This document shows, piece by piece, positions 1 through 11,789 of a stretch of 64,000 nt of DNA. Location of the stretch: contig OY978529.1 in NCBI GenBank assembly GCA_963854835.1, positions 34,530,055-34,594,054 on the forward strand, in the 5' to 3' direction. Each line of letters begins with the position of its first letter. Positions within the stretch are counted from its first letter, which is position 1. Below the pieces are notes generated by a model. That model made no database searches and was not told the DNA's origin. It saw only the letters and a list, made by a program, of their open reading frames with translations. A program made the position numbers and the translations under genes. Source of the DNA: Megamerina dolium. Taxonomy: Eukaryota; Arthropoda; Insecta; Diptera; Megamerinidae.

Positions 1-138
1 TAAATATCATCGTGACGTTGGAGCAAGATTTGGCGTAAACTCATGTAATGGTGGATTAATGGAGGAAGAATATAGTTAGAATGGAATAATGTTCTCACGA
101 AACGAAAAAAAAAAAAGACAACAAAGTCATATGATTAT

Positions 139-306
139 GACATACATATTTTATGTCATCGTGTCACCTAACATCACCTACTTTATCTCATCAAGAGTAT
201 ACATATTATGATGTGCTACAATGGCATACGATTTTTTGACATACATATTTTATGTCATCGTGTCATCTAACGTCACCTACTTTATTTCATCATAAGTACA
301 CATATT
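139..306. repeat. Two-copy 99-bp direct repeat
   Basis: A segment beginning GACATACATATTTTATGTCA occurs at 139 and again at 238. The following ~70 bases (CGTGTCA, CTAAC, TCACCTACTTTAT, TCATCA) are nearly identical in both copies, so the period is 99 bp. It is too short to call a satellite; a local duplication is the simplest reading. Confidence 0.75.
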
Positions 307-309
307 CAG

Positions 310-1780
310 TTTTGCCGCGTGTTTTTCCACACATCAGCTTCCACCATATTTCGTTTGTATCTTAAAGAGATAAAAAAATTTATGAAATTCGGTGTATGTG
401 TATACATTTTGAAAATCACTGAGAGCGAGAGAGAGAGAGCTGTCACTTCTTATGTGATATTTGTACATTAAAAACTCTCATTTATCTTTCGTATTATCGA
501 GAGTGTGTGTCAATGAGTGTCGTATGTTGTTTTTTCGTCGTCATCTGCTTTCTATTCGCATATTCTATAGTTTTGTCAAAAAGTATGACCGAATTATATT
601 CTTACTAGCGTGTTTTATTCTTGTCTTTTGTTTTTGCTAGTTTTCTTGATTCACATTATTGGTAATAATACGTAAGTCGTGTACCTAATAGTGGCAGTAT
701 TGTTGCTAATGTAAATATTATTCAATTTTTTTTTTTTTGTATTTTATTGGCAGCTACATATTTATTTAGTTGATTTAGATCAGTCTTTATATGTGTACGA
801 ACATGTTTATGTTAGCAGAATAAACAAACGAGTTCAGTTTTTATTTTTCTCTGGCAACATTTGTTCCTTATTATGACTCGTATTAATTTTACGTGTACGG
901 TCATCTACATTTCTTAAAAAGTTCGAAATGAATTTTGTTTGCATTATCCCATGAGTATTAAAGTAAATAATTATTTGCAAAATGAAATATTTAAATGAAT
1001 TTTCAACATTCCCTAGTGTAATATATAAGGTGATTTTAAAATTTGACATAACTCTCCTGAGAGTCAATTTAACAGAAGTAATTGGTTTGTGTCTAAAGAA
1101 ATTTAAGATTAGATTAAGATTAATTAATTTGTTAAAATTTCATACTACAATGTCCTCGGTGATCACAGTAAAATTTTGACATTTGCAGCTGTAGATGTTA
1201 ATTTCGCTATCACTCTGTTAATTTCACTATGCATTCTGCTATCTTTTGCTTACGTTTTTTCTTATCATTGATATAAAACGTGTAAGTATTTACATGCAAT
1301 AGATATGGATATTGACTATATGAAATTAATTTGAAGTGTATTGACAACACCTGTCATCTGAACATTTCATTATCACTAATCAATATTGTTACGAAAATAG
1401 TTGGCAGCTAATAAGTAATCACGCAATACATGCAAACACGATGTTTGAAATGAATATCCCTTCTGAGAACCTGACCCGCAATTCGGTTTTACCAAAACAG
1501 TTACAAACAAGGAAATCAAAAAATGGGCAATAGACTTCAAAAGTGGGTCTATCGTATGATGTCAAAAGCAGCATAGATGTCCGAATCACAATCATAATAC
1601 TTCGAGGTGTACAATAGACCCTTGGGACCTCGGTACAGGAAGGAAATATCCTCAACCATCACATCCTTCGTCCAATATTTCTCTAATTTTTCATGGCCTT
1701 CAAATAATACAATTTCTCGAGGCCATCAAAATTTATGTTTATTCCATTATAATACCATTTTTCCTGCATTCATAAAGTAG
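310..1780. other. Unassigned AT-rich sequence
   Basis: There is no convincing coding region, splice-supported exon or terminal repeat here. A short GA run lies near 424-440. The stretch 1,420-1,780 has a less AT-rich composition and may be the worn upstream part of the LINE that becomes recognisable at 1,790, but I could not find conserved residues in it. Confidence 0.4.
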
Positions 1781-1789
1781 CCCATAACT

Positions 1790-2405
1790 GCAGAACATCT
1801 TTTAGCGAGATGTCCGAGCAATGCAACATTCAGTTCAGCATATGGTAGCCAGGGCACAGGGACATACTAGGGATGAATACCGCGGACGAGCTAGCAAACA
1901 AGAGTGCAACATTGTAAACTCTTTCTGACGAGGGGAGTATAGGCATTCCGATGACATCGTGTAACTTCTTCTAACCTCGGACGCATTACAGAAAATGAAT
2001 GTCAGATGGAAGTTGAAATACTCGTGTGTAACTACCCGATCAATCTGAGCCTAAAACGAACAAAAGACCTAATTGCGCTTAACAGACATGCGATTAGTAT
2101 GCTGGTGGGAATTATTACGGAGCATTGCTTGATACGGATGCATGCAAGTAGGCTAGGTCATCACGGCACTTGCCTACTGCCGAAGCTGCAATGACGAGGA
2201 AGAACTGGAGTCCATAACTCATCTCCTATATGAGTGTCCGGCCTTGAATTGCCGAAGATTGACTCACCTGGGCAGCCACTTCATACACGACCTCAACGAG
2301 CTGCAGTTTAGGTTGGTTCCTAAGAAAAATAGGGTTACCCACCTGCGGCATCACAACGGGCCTTACTTGTCCGAAGTGAGTCCGCACAATCGGGCAGTCG
2401 CCGGG
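1790..2405 (+). mobile_element. LINE relic (RNase H + C-terminal Cys motif)
   Basis: Translation in shifting frames shows the end of a retrotransposon RNase H domain (PGHRDILGMNTADELANKSA at about 1,847-1,905). A C-terminal region follows, with a cysteine/histidine cluster of the kind that ends such LINE proteins (CRSC, then HLLYECPALNCRR near 2,180-2,255). The frame is broken several times. The 3' end (GGCATCACAACGGGCC at about 2,348) corresponds to the same position in the better-preserved copy at 20.9-21.8 kb. This is a dead, 5'-truncated copy of an I/LOA-like LINE (RNase H present); the clade is inferred. Confidence 0.7.
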
Positions 2406-2890
2406 ATAAATCTAAAGAACATTCATGTAATTTGGAAGTTGTGCATCAGTGCTTGTCCTAGTGGAAGAGAAGTTTGTTCTTCGTCATAGGCGCTAATTTT
2501 TTCTTCAAATCGGCATAGAATCAAACCAAACTCTGCATAATATGTGGCGGTGATCGTTTTACTCTTTTCAAGGTAAACGATGTAAATGCGCGCATCGCTA
2601 AAATCTATCATCATGACCTTGTTGGTTGAAAAATCCACATTGACCTTAATCGCCTGCGATGCACCACGAGAAGTCTAGACTGTTGATTGTCCCGAGGTCT
2701 TTGGTTTATTGTGATGAATCCATGTTTTGTCTAATGGTACAAAAATTCGTTCGGATTGTGATTGAACATCGCCAAACACTGCTTTGAAGTTTTCAGGCGC
2801 GATACTCATCTTGCTGATAGCTTTTTCATATTCAATTACATGTGGCACAATTTGAGGATCATTGTCTGGGGGCGGAATAATTCCACCTCA
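2405..2890 (-). mobile_element. mariner transposase relic
   Basis: Read on the minus strand, this stretch gives fragments of a mariner transposase. They run in order KTWIHH (around the first catalytic Asp region), a block ending in DYLEKxxTI-like residues (IYIVYLEKSKTITATYYAE near 2,520-2,590), and a worn LLFHxD second catalytic block near 2,430-2,460. Stops and frameshifts are frequent, and neither terminal inverted repeat could be found. It abuts the LINE relic on the opposite strand, so one probably truncated or landed in the other. Confidence 0.65.
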
Positions 2891-2899
2891 GGACGCAAG

Positions 2900-4078
2900 A
2901 CCTAGACCCATATACTAAAACCTCCCAGTCCGTTTTTTTATGGCCATATTATATTTGCAATTTTTGCCTGACTGCCTTTAGAATAAATGGCAAAAAGGGT
3001 TAAAATTGATATCGAAGCAAAATATATTGTTTGGGTGTATATAGTAAAATTTTATGGGGAATAATTTTGTAGAACATTTTAACCCGTTAGCTCTCTCACG
3101 ACAGGGTCGTTTTGACCCGTATATTGGAAAAGCTGAAAAAATGGAATATGACATGTATTATATATTCGTCTCACTTGACATTGTGACATATGAACTTATG
3201 AGAACTTCTGAACCACCAATGTAGATATCTTTTCAAGCTGACAATGCTTAACACTTATATTCTGCAATATTTAAAACTAGGTTGCTTAAAAACTTCTGGT
3301 TTTCTCTTGTTGTAAGCATTATATATTTAATTGATCCACTTTGCGGGTTAAATTTATCGAATTAAACCAACGAATGGGTTAATTAAACCTCTTAGCTATG
3401 TAATTTATTTTTATTTTAGCTTATCTTCATTATATGTATCAATGTACCGCTAATTTGATTCTAATTGCTAGCAATTTGCGTGCTAATATTAGCACTGATT
3501 ACATGCATGCATGTACGGTATGCATTCGATGGTGGAGCAATAAAATGTACTTACAAAGAAGTATTTGTATGTATATTTTTACACTATGTGAAAAAAAAAA
3601 GAAAAACTATTTTGCACCCTACATGAAATTGTGCACTGCACGTATGGCTGTATCCTGCAGTCAACCGAGAACGATCCAACTTAATTTTAAACTTCTTTGT
3701 ATTTTAAGATTATACAACTTTGGAGGTTAGCGTTCCCTCCACTCCACCTCCACACCACCCCTAAAGCGCTTTATAAGAGGTTCAACATTTTTTAAAGCTT
3801 TTAAGGAACGCTTTCTCCTTCCCCTTTGGGATTATTTTCGAAGCGAGCTCCCTTTGCTTCCTACTGGGCATATATGAGTATAAAAATGTATACATAGCTT
3901 TTATTGTGGGAGGCTGATTGTTTATCTGAAAGTGTTTATTGTAGTTTAATTTCATTATATTTATTTTTACTCCTTTTTTTTTTTTTTTTTGGTAAATGTA
4001 TGCATACATAAATGTGTGACTGTTGAGTCATAATAATAATTAGCATATATACGTGTATACAGGCAAAAAGTGTTTTTA
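2900..4078. other. No gene found
   Basis: AT-rich sequence with short poly-A/T runs (3,590 and 3,970). Open frames here lack any recognisable domain or splice context. Nothing else seen. Confidence 0.4.
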
Positions 4079-4080
4079 TA

Positions 4081-4669
4081 CAGGGTGTTTTTTATGATGT
4101 TGAGAACTTTAAATAAAGATATAAAATACAAAACTATTAGCCTGATTAAAAAAAAATAGTTTTGTTTAGTTTCAATACGATTTCGGACGTGCTGCAATCT
4201 GTAAGTCCAATTGTTCACAATTTTTGGGGGCTTACGTCTGTTATGACTCGTTCAATGTTGGCCTCAAATTCGCTAATTCTAGTTCTAATTCTAATTGGCT
4301 TAAAGTGTTAAATCACATCTTGTAAATCAATTAACAGGTTCAAATCGTCAAATTGTATTTTATTATATTCTAAATTCAATAAATCGATGGGTTCACTAGG
4401 GCTTTAGCTATAAATTTTTTAGTACAACATTAAGCCTGGATCGATATTTTCTAAGTTTAAAAAATAATAATGCTATAATAATTAAAAACACAAAGAGAGC
4501 ATTGAATTTTAAATTAAATTTAAGTAATTTGAAAGCATTACCGAATCTAAACTGATTTGTATGGTGTGCTTGCAAACGATAACGCATAATTATGATTGTC
4601 TACTTTTAACAGCTGACAGCTTTGACAGATTGTCGCTGTCAAAATGTCTATCGCAACAAAAACACCCTA
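4081..4669 (-). mobile_element. Internally deleted Tc1/mariner-type element
   Basis: Terminal inverted repeats CAGGGTGTTTTTT (4,081) and AAAAACACCCTA (ending 4,669) are flanked by TA. Next to the left end the minus strand encodes the last residues of a transposase (NNWTYRLQHVRNR just after a frame giving ANIERVITDVSPQ). These match the C-terminal layout of the DD41D transposases elsewhere in this window. The rest of the gene is missing, so this is a non-autonomous deletion derivative of about 589 bp. The terminal motif TGTTTTTT also resembles the right end of the relic at 6.87 kb, suggesting the same family. Confidence 0.7.
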
Positions 4670-4929
4670 TATTAGGTAATACTGGTGTGGCAAATTAACA
4701 AGAAATTTATGATTTTATTCTTATAATTAAAATCATAGACTGAAAGAAATGCTCCGCAGAATTCAAATAACATGTAGCATGAATTTAATTTTCAAGAATA
4801 CCATACAATGAACTTTGTGCTTTGCTTTGTCAACAAAAATATATTGATTCACTATTTATAATAGACTATATTAATAGGTGAATAATATTGAATGTGTATT
4901 TTTAAAGAATTGTCCAAGGAAAATGATAT

Positions 4930-5400
4930 AAAATGTCATTTTACACTAGATGATATGAGAATTCGAGACCTCTCTCGAGGAACGAAAACAACACTCTACA
5001 AATGTATTATCATGACGGCCCTAACATATAGCGTAGAAGTTTGGACCACCGACAGGATGCTTAGAGTTTTCGAGACAAAAATTATTTTGAATAACGGATA
5101 AGGTATAATCATGAATTGTATGCCGATATTGTGATAGTTATGAGAATTAAACTCCAGCGATTGCACTGGCTCGGTCATAGTTAGCGAAAGAAAGAATAAA
5201 CTTCAGCTAATGAGATGTTGTATTCAGCAAATACTGTCAGAGGTTGACCTAACCTCCGTTTGAAGGACCAAGCATTGGAGGTATTAGCAGCGTTTGGAGT
5301 TTCTAACTGTCACCAGGTAACCAAAACAGAGATCAACGATGAAATGCTTTGTAAGCGGCCAAAATCAATCTTTGGTTATGGTAGATGAAGATATGGTAGC
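4930..5400 (+). mobile_element. LINE 3' end relic (RTE-like tail)
   Basis: The translation TYSVEVWT, DRMLRVFETKI and, after frameshifts, VIVMRIKLQRLHWLGH is the conserved C-terminal tail found after the reverse transcriptase of a common insect non-LTR element. The same tail is in the minus-strand copies at 13.2 and 33.3 kb. This copy has several stops and only the last 150 or so codons remain. Confidence 0.7.
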
Positions 5401-5749
5401 GGCTATAAAAATCAATTTGTGGCTATAAAATGAGCTTATTTTTTCAAGTTCTACAATATTATCAATCAAATTTCAATGAGTTTTATATCGAAAACTTATT
5501 TTTGTGTGAGTTGTCGAAATTATTCGTCATAGGTGAAAAATATTTTGCTGCAAATTATTTGTATTGCAAGAAATTCCAATTAGACATACAATAAAGATAA
5601 GAAATAAATATATAAATATGTGGCACTTATGCCACTTTGGCCCAGCTTTTCTTTTAATACTTTTTTGACATTTTTTGTGTTATATTCTATAAAAATTTGT
5701 TTCTAGTCTAATCGTTTAATATGTTGTTCCTAAGAAATTCCAACATGCT

Positions 5750-6880
5750 TCCAGTGAAGATGTGATTTGCTCTTTTTCGGCGTCCACTATATTGATTTGT
5801 GTGGTTGGTGTCAGCCATTCGTTCCAGAGGCTTCGATAGTCATGGAATTTTTGTCGAAATACTGTACTATTAAATTTTGTTGAAAATGTGTAATTCTCTT
5901 AAGAATTCTTTTCAAGTCTCTTAGATTTGCAGAGCTCCCTAGAAAATGTAATGGATGTTCTTTAAAGTGAAGCAGTTTCCGATTCCATAAAACGCTATAG
6001 TAGTTATCAAACCTGGTAAGGATTGACACCGCAACAATTGTTGCTTGGTTTTGTCATCCAAACTCGAAAGATTGCTACAGATCGCTAATTTTATTCAGTG
6101 ATGAGGCTCATTTTTGGCTCAACGGGTATGTGAACAAACAAGATTGTCGGATTTGGTATGTGGTACTTATAAGCACCGAAGGGCTCTTTGGCCGAGTTTC
6201 TCTTCCATTACTGTTGTGTGTGTTAAAATTTTGGATAGTGTTAGAAGGGACCTACTTATTTTAGCCGGTTCCGAACTGCAGAACTCTTGCGACATCACTT
6301 TTTCTGACACCATCTACAAAATCTTACTGTTTGGTGCGGCTTATGGGATGGTAGCATCATTGGTCCATACTTCTTTAAAAACGAGGCAGGCAACAATGAA
6401 CCCATCAATGGTGATCTCTACAGAGCCATGATAACATACTATTTGACTCCACATTTGCGTGGGGTGAAAGTGGAAGATATGTGGTTCCAGCAAGATGGTG
6501 CTATATGACATACATCGAACATAACAATAGATTTATCGAAGGAAATATTTGACGACAATATAATCTTTCGAAATGGACCTGTGAACTATCCTGAAGGATG
6601 TTGCGATTTAATGCCTCTGGACAATTTTTTGTGGGAAGGATATGTGAAAGGGCTAGTTTATGCTGATAAATCAGTAACTTTGGATGAATTGCAAGTCAAC
6701 ATTTAGCGAAACATTGCCGGGATAAGGCCTCAATTGCTTGAAAAAGTAACCGAAAATTCGGTTTCCTGATTACGCCATGTTCAAGCCAGCCGTGGCGGCC
6801 ATATGCTTGAAACAAGGCCAATTTTTAGTTCAGAATGTAATACATTTTGTATATATTTTTCACCCTTAAAAAACACCCCG
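5750..6880 (+). mobile_element. DD41D mariner relic interrupted by a SINE
   Basis: Fragments in order: FILFSDEAHFWLNGYVNKQD (first catalytic Asp, about 6,090-6,150); after the SINE, LTVWCGLWDGSIIGPYFFKN (6,320-6,380); MWFQQDGA (second Asp, about 6,480-6,505); and DLMPLDNFLW (third Asp). My count gives 41 residues between the second and third Asp, the rosa-type spacing. The C-terminus ends QASRGGHMLE near 6,815, and the right end carries TTAAAAAACACCCC near 6,876. Frameshifts and stops make it inactive. The 5' third (5,750-6,060) is barely recognisable and no left terminal repeat was found. Confidence 0.75.
6156..6308 (-). mobile_element. tRNA-derived SINE, 3' part only
   Basis: Reverse-oriented SINE body and tail (TATGTGGTACTTATAAGC, then TTTGGCCGAG, GTTGTGTGTGTTAAAATTTT, GCCGGTTCCGAA). 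It sits precisely between two halves of the mariner relic, replacing about 20 codons. The tRNA-like head is absent. Confidence 0.8.
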
Positions 6881-7003
6881 CACAATAAGAAGAAAACTTC
6901 TATTTTATTATGCTGAAATTGCTAACGAATACTCTATAAGACCGGCTATAGAGTAATTCTATTTTATCTATTATATGAGAGAGTATTTATTCATATAAAT
7001 ATT

Positions 7004-7344
7004 AGGTCCGTTCGTTTATTTTACTAGTAAAATTTCTCTATCAACCCGATTTAAGAGCGTAAGAAAAATCTTCTCTCAAAATGAGAACAAAGTGAAAAAG
7101 TACGCTAACGCAAATTTGTAAAATTTATTAGTAATTTCCAAACACCTTCAGTGCTGTTACTTGCCAGTAAGAACAACTGCTTTTTCTGTGTTACGAATTT
7201 TCACTAATTTGCAAGAATTATCACAGAGAGGAAATAATTTGCTCTCTCAATTGCCCCTCTTTTTGGCGTACGTGAATACATTTCCAGTAAGAAATAGTAA
7301 ATTTGTAATAATTTGTAAAAACTATTACGTACGCGAACGGACCT
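7004..7344. mobile_element. MITE-like element with AGGTCCGTTCG ends
   Basis: AGGTCCGTTCG at 7,004 is mirrored by CGAACGGACCT ending at 7,344. The flanks show either a 3-bp ATT duplication (7,001-7,003 and 7,345-7,347) or a TA duplication; the palindromic ends do not let me decide. The 341-bp interior is AT-rich and has no transposase. ATT/TWA duplications would suit PIF/Harbinger, TA would suit Tc1/mariner. Confidence 0.65.
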
Positions 7345-7349
7345 ATTGA

Positions 7350-7930
7350 AAGAGAAACTAATCGAAAGATAAAATAAGAGAAAATGATATAAAGAGTAAT
7401 ATGAAAGCACATGCGGTTCATGGTCTCTCAGTAAATATAATGTAACTTTTGACATGTAAATAAACCGTTAAATTACTACCACCTTTTCGTACGAGTACGA
7501 AATACTCTCTCGCAAAATTTCCTTCTAATTGACTGACTGACGTTTGCATTTGTTTACAACTTCATAATGTGATACGAGTCAATATTCGTCATCATACAAA
7601 AAGTATGTACTACTTCACTTGAGGGTACTGATTTATTTATTATCTTTAGAAGAAATGTATGTGATTTATTGCTATTAAAAGAAAAACAATATTGATTGTA
7701 AGTAAATAGAATAGTATCAAAAAGATTAAGGTGCAGGTGCAAAAGAGTTTATTTACCTTTCGTGGTATTTCATATGAGTTAACGAGTATTATTTTGATTG
7801 TCAAATAACAATTGATTAAATCGATGTTATGTGATGGCGGCGGCGATGGTGGCACTTTTATGACTTCATTATTAATATGATTTAATTGTTGAAAAATTGG
7901 ACCATTAATTTGAATTATTCGCATTTTCTT
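7350..7930. other. Upstream region of the acyl-CoA oxidase gene
   Basis: No open frame here has a recognisable domain. A splice acceptor (TTTTCTTGCAG) ends at 7,934, 33 bases before the start codon of the oxidase. This suggests that the 5' untranslated region is spliced and that the promoter lies further upstream, unseen. A short GC-richer run (GGCGGCGGCGATGGTGG) lies near 7,835. Confidence 0.4.
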
Positions 7931-7967
7931 GCAGCTCGAGAATCATACTATAAGAACATAACATAAA

Positions 7968-10900
7968 ATGGAGCTGACTACAGATACCACCTTTATACCG
8001 GATCTCCCAAAAGGACCACTATGTATATACCGCAAGAGAGCGAATTTTGACTGGAAGCGTTTGAGGTTGATTTTCGAAAAAGAACAGGCATTACGCATTA
8101 AGGTCGGTAGTACTCATATACATATACAATCAGATTTGAAATGAAACTTATACATTTCGGATTCTTCTTTTGCAGTATAAAGTTTGGAAGCTACTTGAGA
8201 ATGATCCACTATTTTCCAAATCGAAGACACAACTACCCAGTGACGAACACAAGCGTATCTGTGCAATGCAAATGAATCGGATGGCACATTTGGATTTGGT
8301 TTCGCCAGAAATTGAACAGAAATCATTTTGTGAAAAAACCAAATATTTGATGAACATTAACGAGGCATTGCACACGTATTGTCCCAGTCTGTCGGTAAAG
8401 ATTGCCCTCGGTGTTGGCCTTTTCAATAATGCCATACGCGCTATGGGTACAGAGCGTCATGTCAAGTATTACAAGGCCGCCTGGAATCGTGAGATAGTCA
8501 CATGTCTGGCAATTACCGAAGTGGCACATGGTAGCAATACGAAAAGTGTACGTACAACAGCGACATATGATCCAGCGTCACAGGAGTTCATCATTTCAAC
8601 ACCAGATTTTGAGGCGGCCAAATGTTGGGTCGGTAATCTTGGTAAGACGGCGACAATTGCTATGACTTTTGCCAATCTATATACGGCCGATGGTGAGAAT
8701 CATGGTCTACATGGTTTCATCATACCGATACGCGATCCGAATACGCTAGAAACGTATCCCGGCGTACTGGTCGGTGACATCGGAGAGAAAATCGGTTTGA
8801 ATGGCATCGACAATGGTTTTGTAATGTTCAAAAATTATCGCATACCACGTGAGAATCTCTTAAATCGAACGGGTGATGTAACACCCGAAGGTGTGTACGA
8901 AAGTGTATTCAGTGAACCGGGTAAAGTTTTGGGTGCCGCTTTGGAATCGTTCTCAGCGGGTCGTATTGGCATTATGCAAGAGTCTGTGAATACGCTTGCA
9001 GTAGCGGCGGTAATTGCTGTCCGCTATGCGGCGCTCAGGAAGCAATTCGGTCAGGAACGTAATGGACCCGAAATGGCAATCATCGAATATCAGTTGCATG
9101 TAAGTGTTGATGGGTGATCGGTCACTATACTTTTGCGGAGCTTTGTTTTTTCGAAAAAAAAAGAAATGGAATTAAGTCCCGGACAATCTGGGTCGCATCA
9201 TTTATACAGGCCGTCTAAAGAAATTATATGTCAGACGGACTAGAGTAGTCACGCTTTATGGATTTTTTTTAAAAAATGTGCTATTGAGTCTCGATCAATT
9301 CGGGACGCATCGAACACATAGCCCCACAAAAAAGAAAATAGAATATCCGACCGACCAGATTAGTTACGCTATATGGATTTTGTGTTTATTAATCTGAATC
9401 TAGGATTTTCTGCATCACCCTCAAGCATCTGCCTAATCTCAAAAAACAGAGTTTTTAGCTAATATTACAGGCTTTTTTGAGGTTAGAAAGAAAACTAGGG
9501 CGACGGCGGAAAATTCCACCACATATTCAAGTTTAGTCCATAGAATATGACTACTTTGGTCCATTGGTCATTCAAATATTTTTCTGTGGGGCTGTGTAGT
9601 TGGTGCGACTCGGGTTGATCGGGACTCAATAGCATTTTTTTCCGAAAAAATTAAGTTCGGTTTGTGTCCGCTACAATTTTTCTTGTGTGTTTGCGCTATT
9701 GAGCTTTGGCTTTCACTGGATATTTATATACATTTTTTCTTCCATTACAGCAATGGCGAATATTTCCTTATTTGGCTGCTGCTTGTGTACTCAAAATTGC
9801 TGTAGTCGAATTGACAAATACCTATCTCGAGATCATTGAACGATCACAGGCGGATTCGAATGGTTTTGAATTGTTGGTAAGTTTGCAAATGGAGGAAATG
9901 CAATATTGCACACACTCACAAGCCATAATCATTACAAGTAGTGCTATGTTATTAATCGTGTAAACAAAACATCCTTTTAATCAAAATATTGATTAATCAA
10001 TTATTCGATTAATTGAAATTTGGATTAATCATAATGCGAATTATTCGATTAGTCAGAATCGCAACTAGAGCGGTGACATGTATGACTGACCGCTATTAAT
10101 TTCTTCTTTTTCACATCTCCTCCAAATATACCTACCTCCTATACCCACTTCTTAAGGCGACTCCCATACAAAATTTACGTAAAAACATATGAAAATTGGT
10201 AAATGACCGCAGCAATCACCTTTAAACCGGTGAATTGTACGAGTGACCCCCATTCAACTTTTTCTCCTCAACCTGTTCTCCAAATAAACATACTCCCTAC
10301 CTCCGCCCCTTAAGCGGGCTCTCATATATTATATAAAATGAACGTAAAACATCTGAAAATCGACAAATAATCCCATAACTGAAAACGAATCATCCCGTGA
10401 GGGACGTTCATTAAATTTTCCTCCTCAACATTTTCTCCGAACATATGTACCCATTATATCCACCCCTTAAGGGAACTCCTATGACTCCAAAATGATCGAA
10501 AAAATCAATGGATTCCCAGGAATCGCCCCTAGAGCGATGAAACGTATGACTGACTTATCGGTTTTTCTTCTTCAACGTTTACTCCAGACTTAACACCTAT
10601 CTTCACCCATTAAGGGGACTCCCTTACAAAATCACCAAAAAAACATGTGAAAATCGACAAATAACCCTAGGAATTGCTCTCAGAGCGGCAAAATGTATTA
10701 CCGACTATCATTAAATTTTCCTCCTCAATATTTCTTTTTAACATACTAAGGGGCTGCCCGAAAAAATTCATGCGCCAAGTAACACTAATACACTATATCT
10801 CTCTCGTTTGCTTTCAAATTTAGACACAAATTGTCTCTGAAATTCATGCAGTGATATCATCATCCAAACCGATGATTACATGGACGGCACGTGATGCCAT

Positions 10901-11781
10901 ACAAGAGGCACGTGAAGCTTGCGGTGGCCATGGCTACTTGAAGGCTTCTAGATTGGGTGATTTACGCAACGATCATGATCCCAGTTGTACGTACGAAGGT
11001 GACAATAATGTATTGGGTCAGCAAGCTTCCAATTGGTTGTTGCGTCAATGGAAGGATGGCGTGGAGAGTCCAGTGGGTACGGCCAATTTTATACGTAATC
11101 GTGAAGAAATACTAAGAAAAACCTATGAGCAGGTATTGCAAACGTATTCGTTCGAGTCGCTGGAATGTAAGTTGTTAGTTGGAGAGAAAATTCTTCATTT
11201 AATTGATTTCCTTTCCCTTTTCAGTTGTTCTTCATTGTTACGAATGGATGCTGTGCTACCTGCTGGATACCACGACGAAGCGTATTTCACAAGCAATTGA
11301 TGCAGGCACACATCGTTTCGATGCACGTAACAATGCACAAGTTTATGGGGCACGTGAACTATCCATTGCCTATGCGGAGTATTTTGCATTGAGATGCTTC
11401 GTCGAACGTTTTCGACGACCTGATGTCATCGATGAATATGCCAGTGTCTTGAGTACGGTGTTTGGCATTTATTCGATGTGGTGTTTGGATCGACACATGA
11501 CTACATTCTATATTGGTGGCTTTGTGAGTAAATCCAATTTTGGCGAACGTGTACGAACACATCTGCTACAGCAATGTGCAGCCTTGAAGGATTCCGCCGT
11601 ATCGGTGGCGGATGCCTTAGCACCACCCGATTTTGCATTAAATTCAATTATTGCCAAATCAGATGGTCAGCTTTATGAGAATTTACAAAATGAATTTACA
11701 ACAAGTCAAGGCGCATTCGAGCGACCGGCATGGTGGAGAGATGTTATAATACCGAAACAGATGAAAAAATCAAAACTTTAG
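7968..11781 (+). CDS. Peroxisomal acyl-CoA oxidase, ACOX3-like
   Basis: Five coding exons join in frame: 7,968-8,102; 8,176-9,099; 9,751-9,876; 10,824-11,166; 11,225-11,781. They encode 694 residues, the usual size for this family. Acyl-CoA oxidases carry out the first, FAD-dependent step of peroxisomal beta-oxidation, making a trans-2-enoyl-CoA and hydrogen peroxide. Visible landmarks are the FAD/substrate motif TEVAHGSN (about residues 159-166), the CGGHGYL block, and CTYEGDNNVL, whose Glu (about 453) aligns with the catalytic base. The last three residues are SKL, a type 1 peroxisomal import signal. The DHDPSCTYEGDNNVL block fits the ACOX3/pristanoyl-CoA oxidase branch better than ACOX1 (inference from memory). 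All donor and acceptor sites are GT/AG and no stop interrupts the joined frame, so the gene looks intact. Introns 2 and 3 hold a fold-back repeat and a tandem repeat. The start codon follows a spliced leader. Confidence 0.95.
9170..9645. repeat. Fold-back repeat in oxidase intron 2
   Basis: GCTATTGAGTCTCGATCAAT at about 9,280 and the following TCGGGACGCATC, ACATAGCCCCACA pair with the reverse complement of 9,580-9,640 (TGTGGGGCTGTGTAG, GTGCGACTCGGG, TTGATCGGGACTCAATAGCA). The arms are about 58 bp. A related direct copy of the left arm starts near 9,172 (ATTAAGTCCCGGACAATCTG). No coding capacity. It could be a small MITE or the remains of tandem repeats that flipped. Confidence 0.6.
10060..10770. 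repeat. Tandem repeat array (~140-160 bp) in oxidase intron 3
   Basis: Landmarks recur in order: a CTTAAG-like box followed by GACTCCCATAC-like sequence, AAACAT-TGAAAATCGACAAATA, a GAGCG box, and CATTAAATTTTCCTCCTCAA. The CTTAAG-like box lies at 10,151, 10,310, 10,466, 10,609 and 10,745, giving spacings of 159, 156, 143 and 136. The copies are diverged. The same family recurs at 24.56-25.16, 25.87-25.93, 35.93-36.11 and 54.83-55.24 kb. Confidence 0.8.
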
Positions 11782-11789
11782 ATTGAAGT

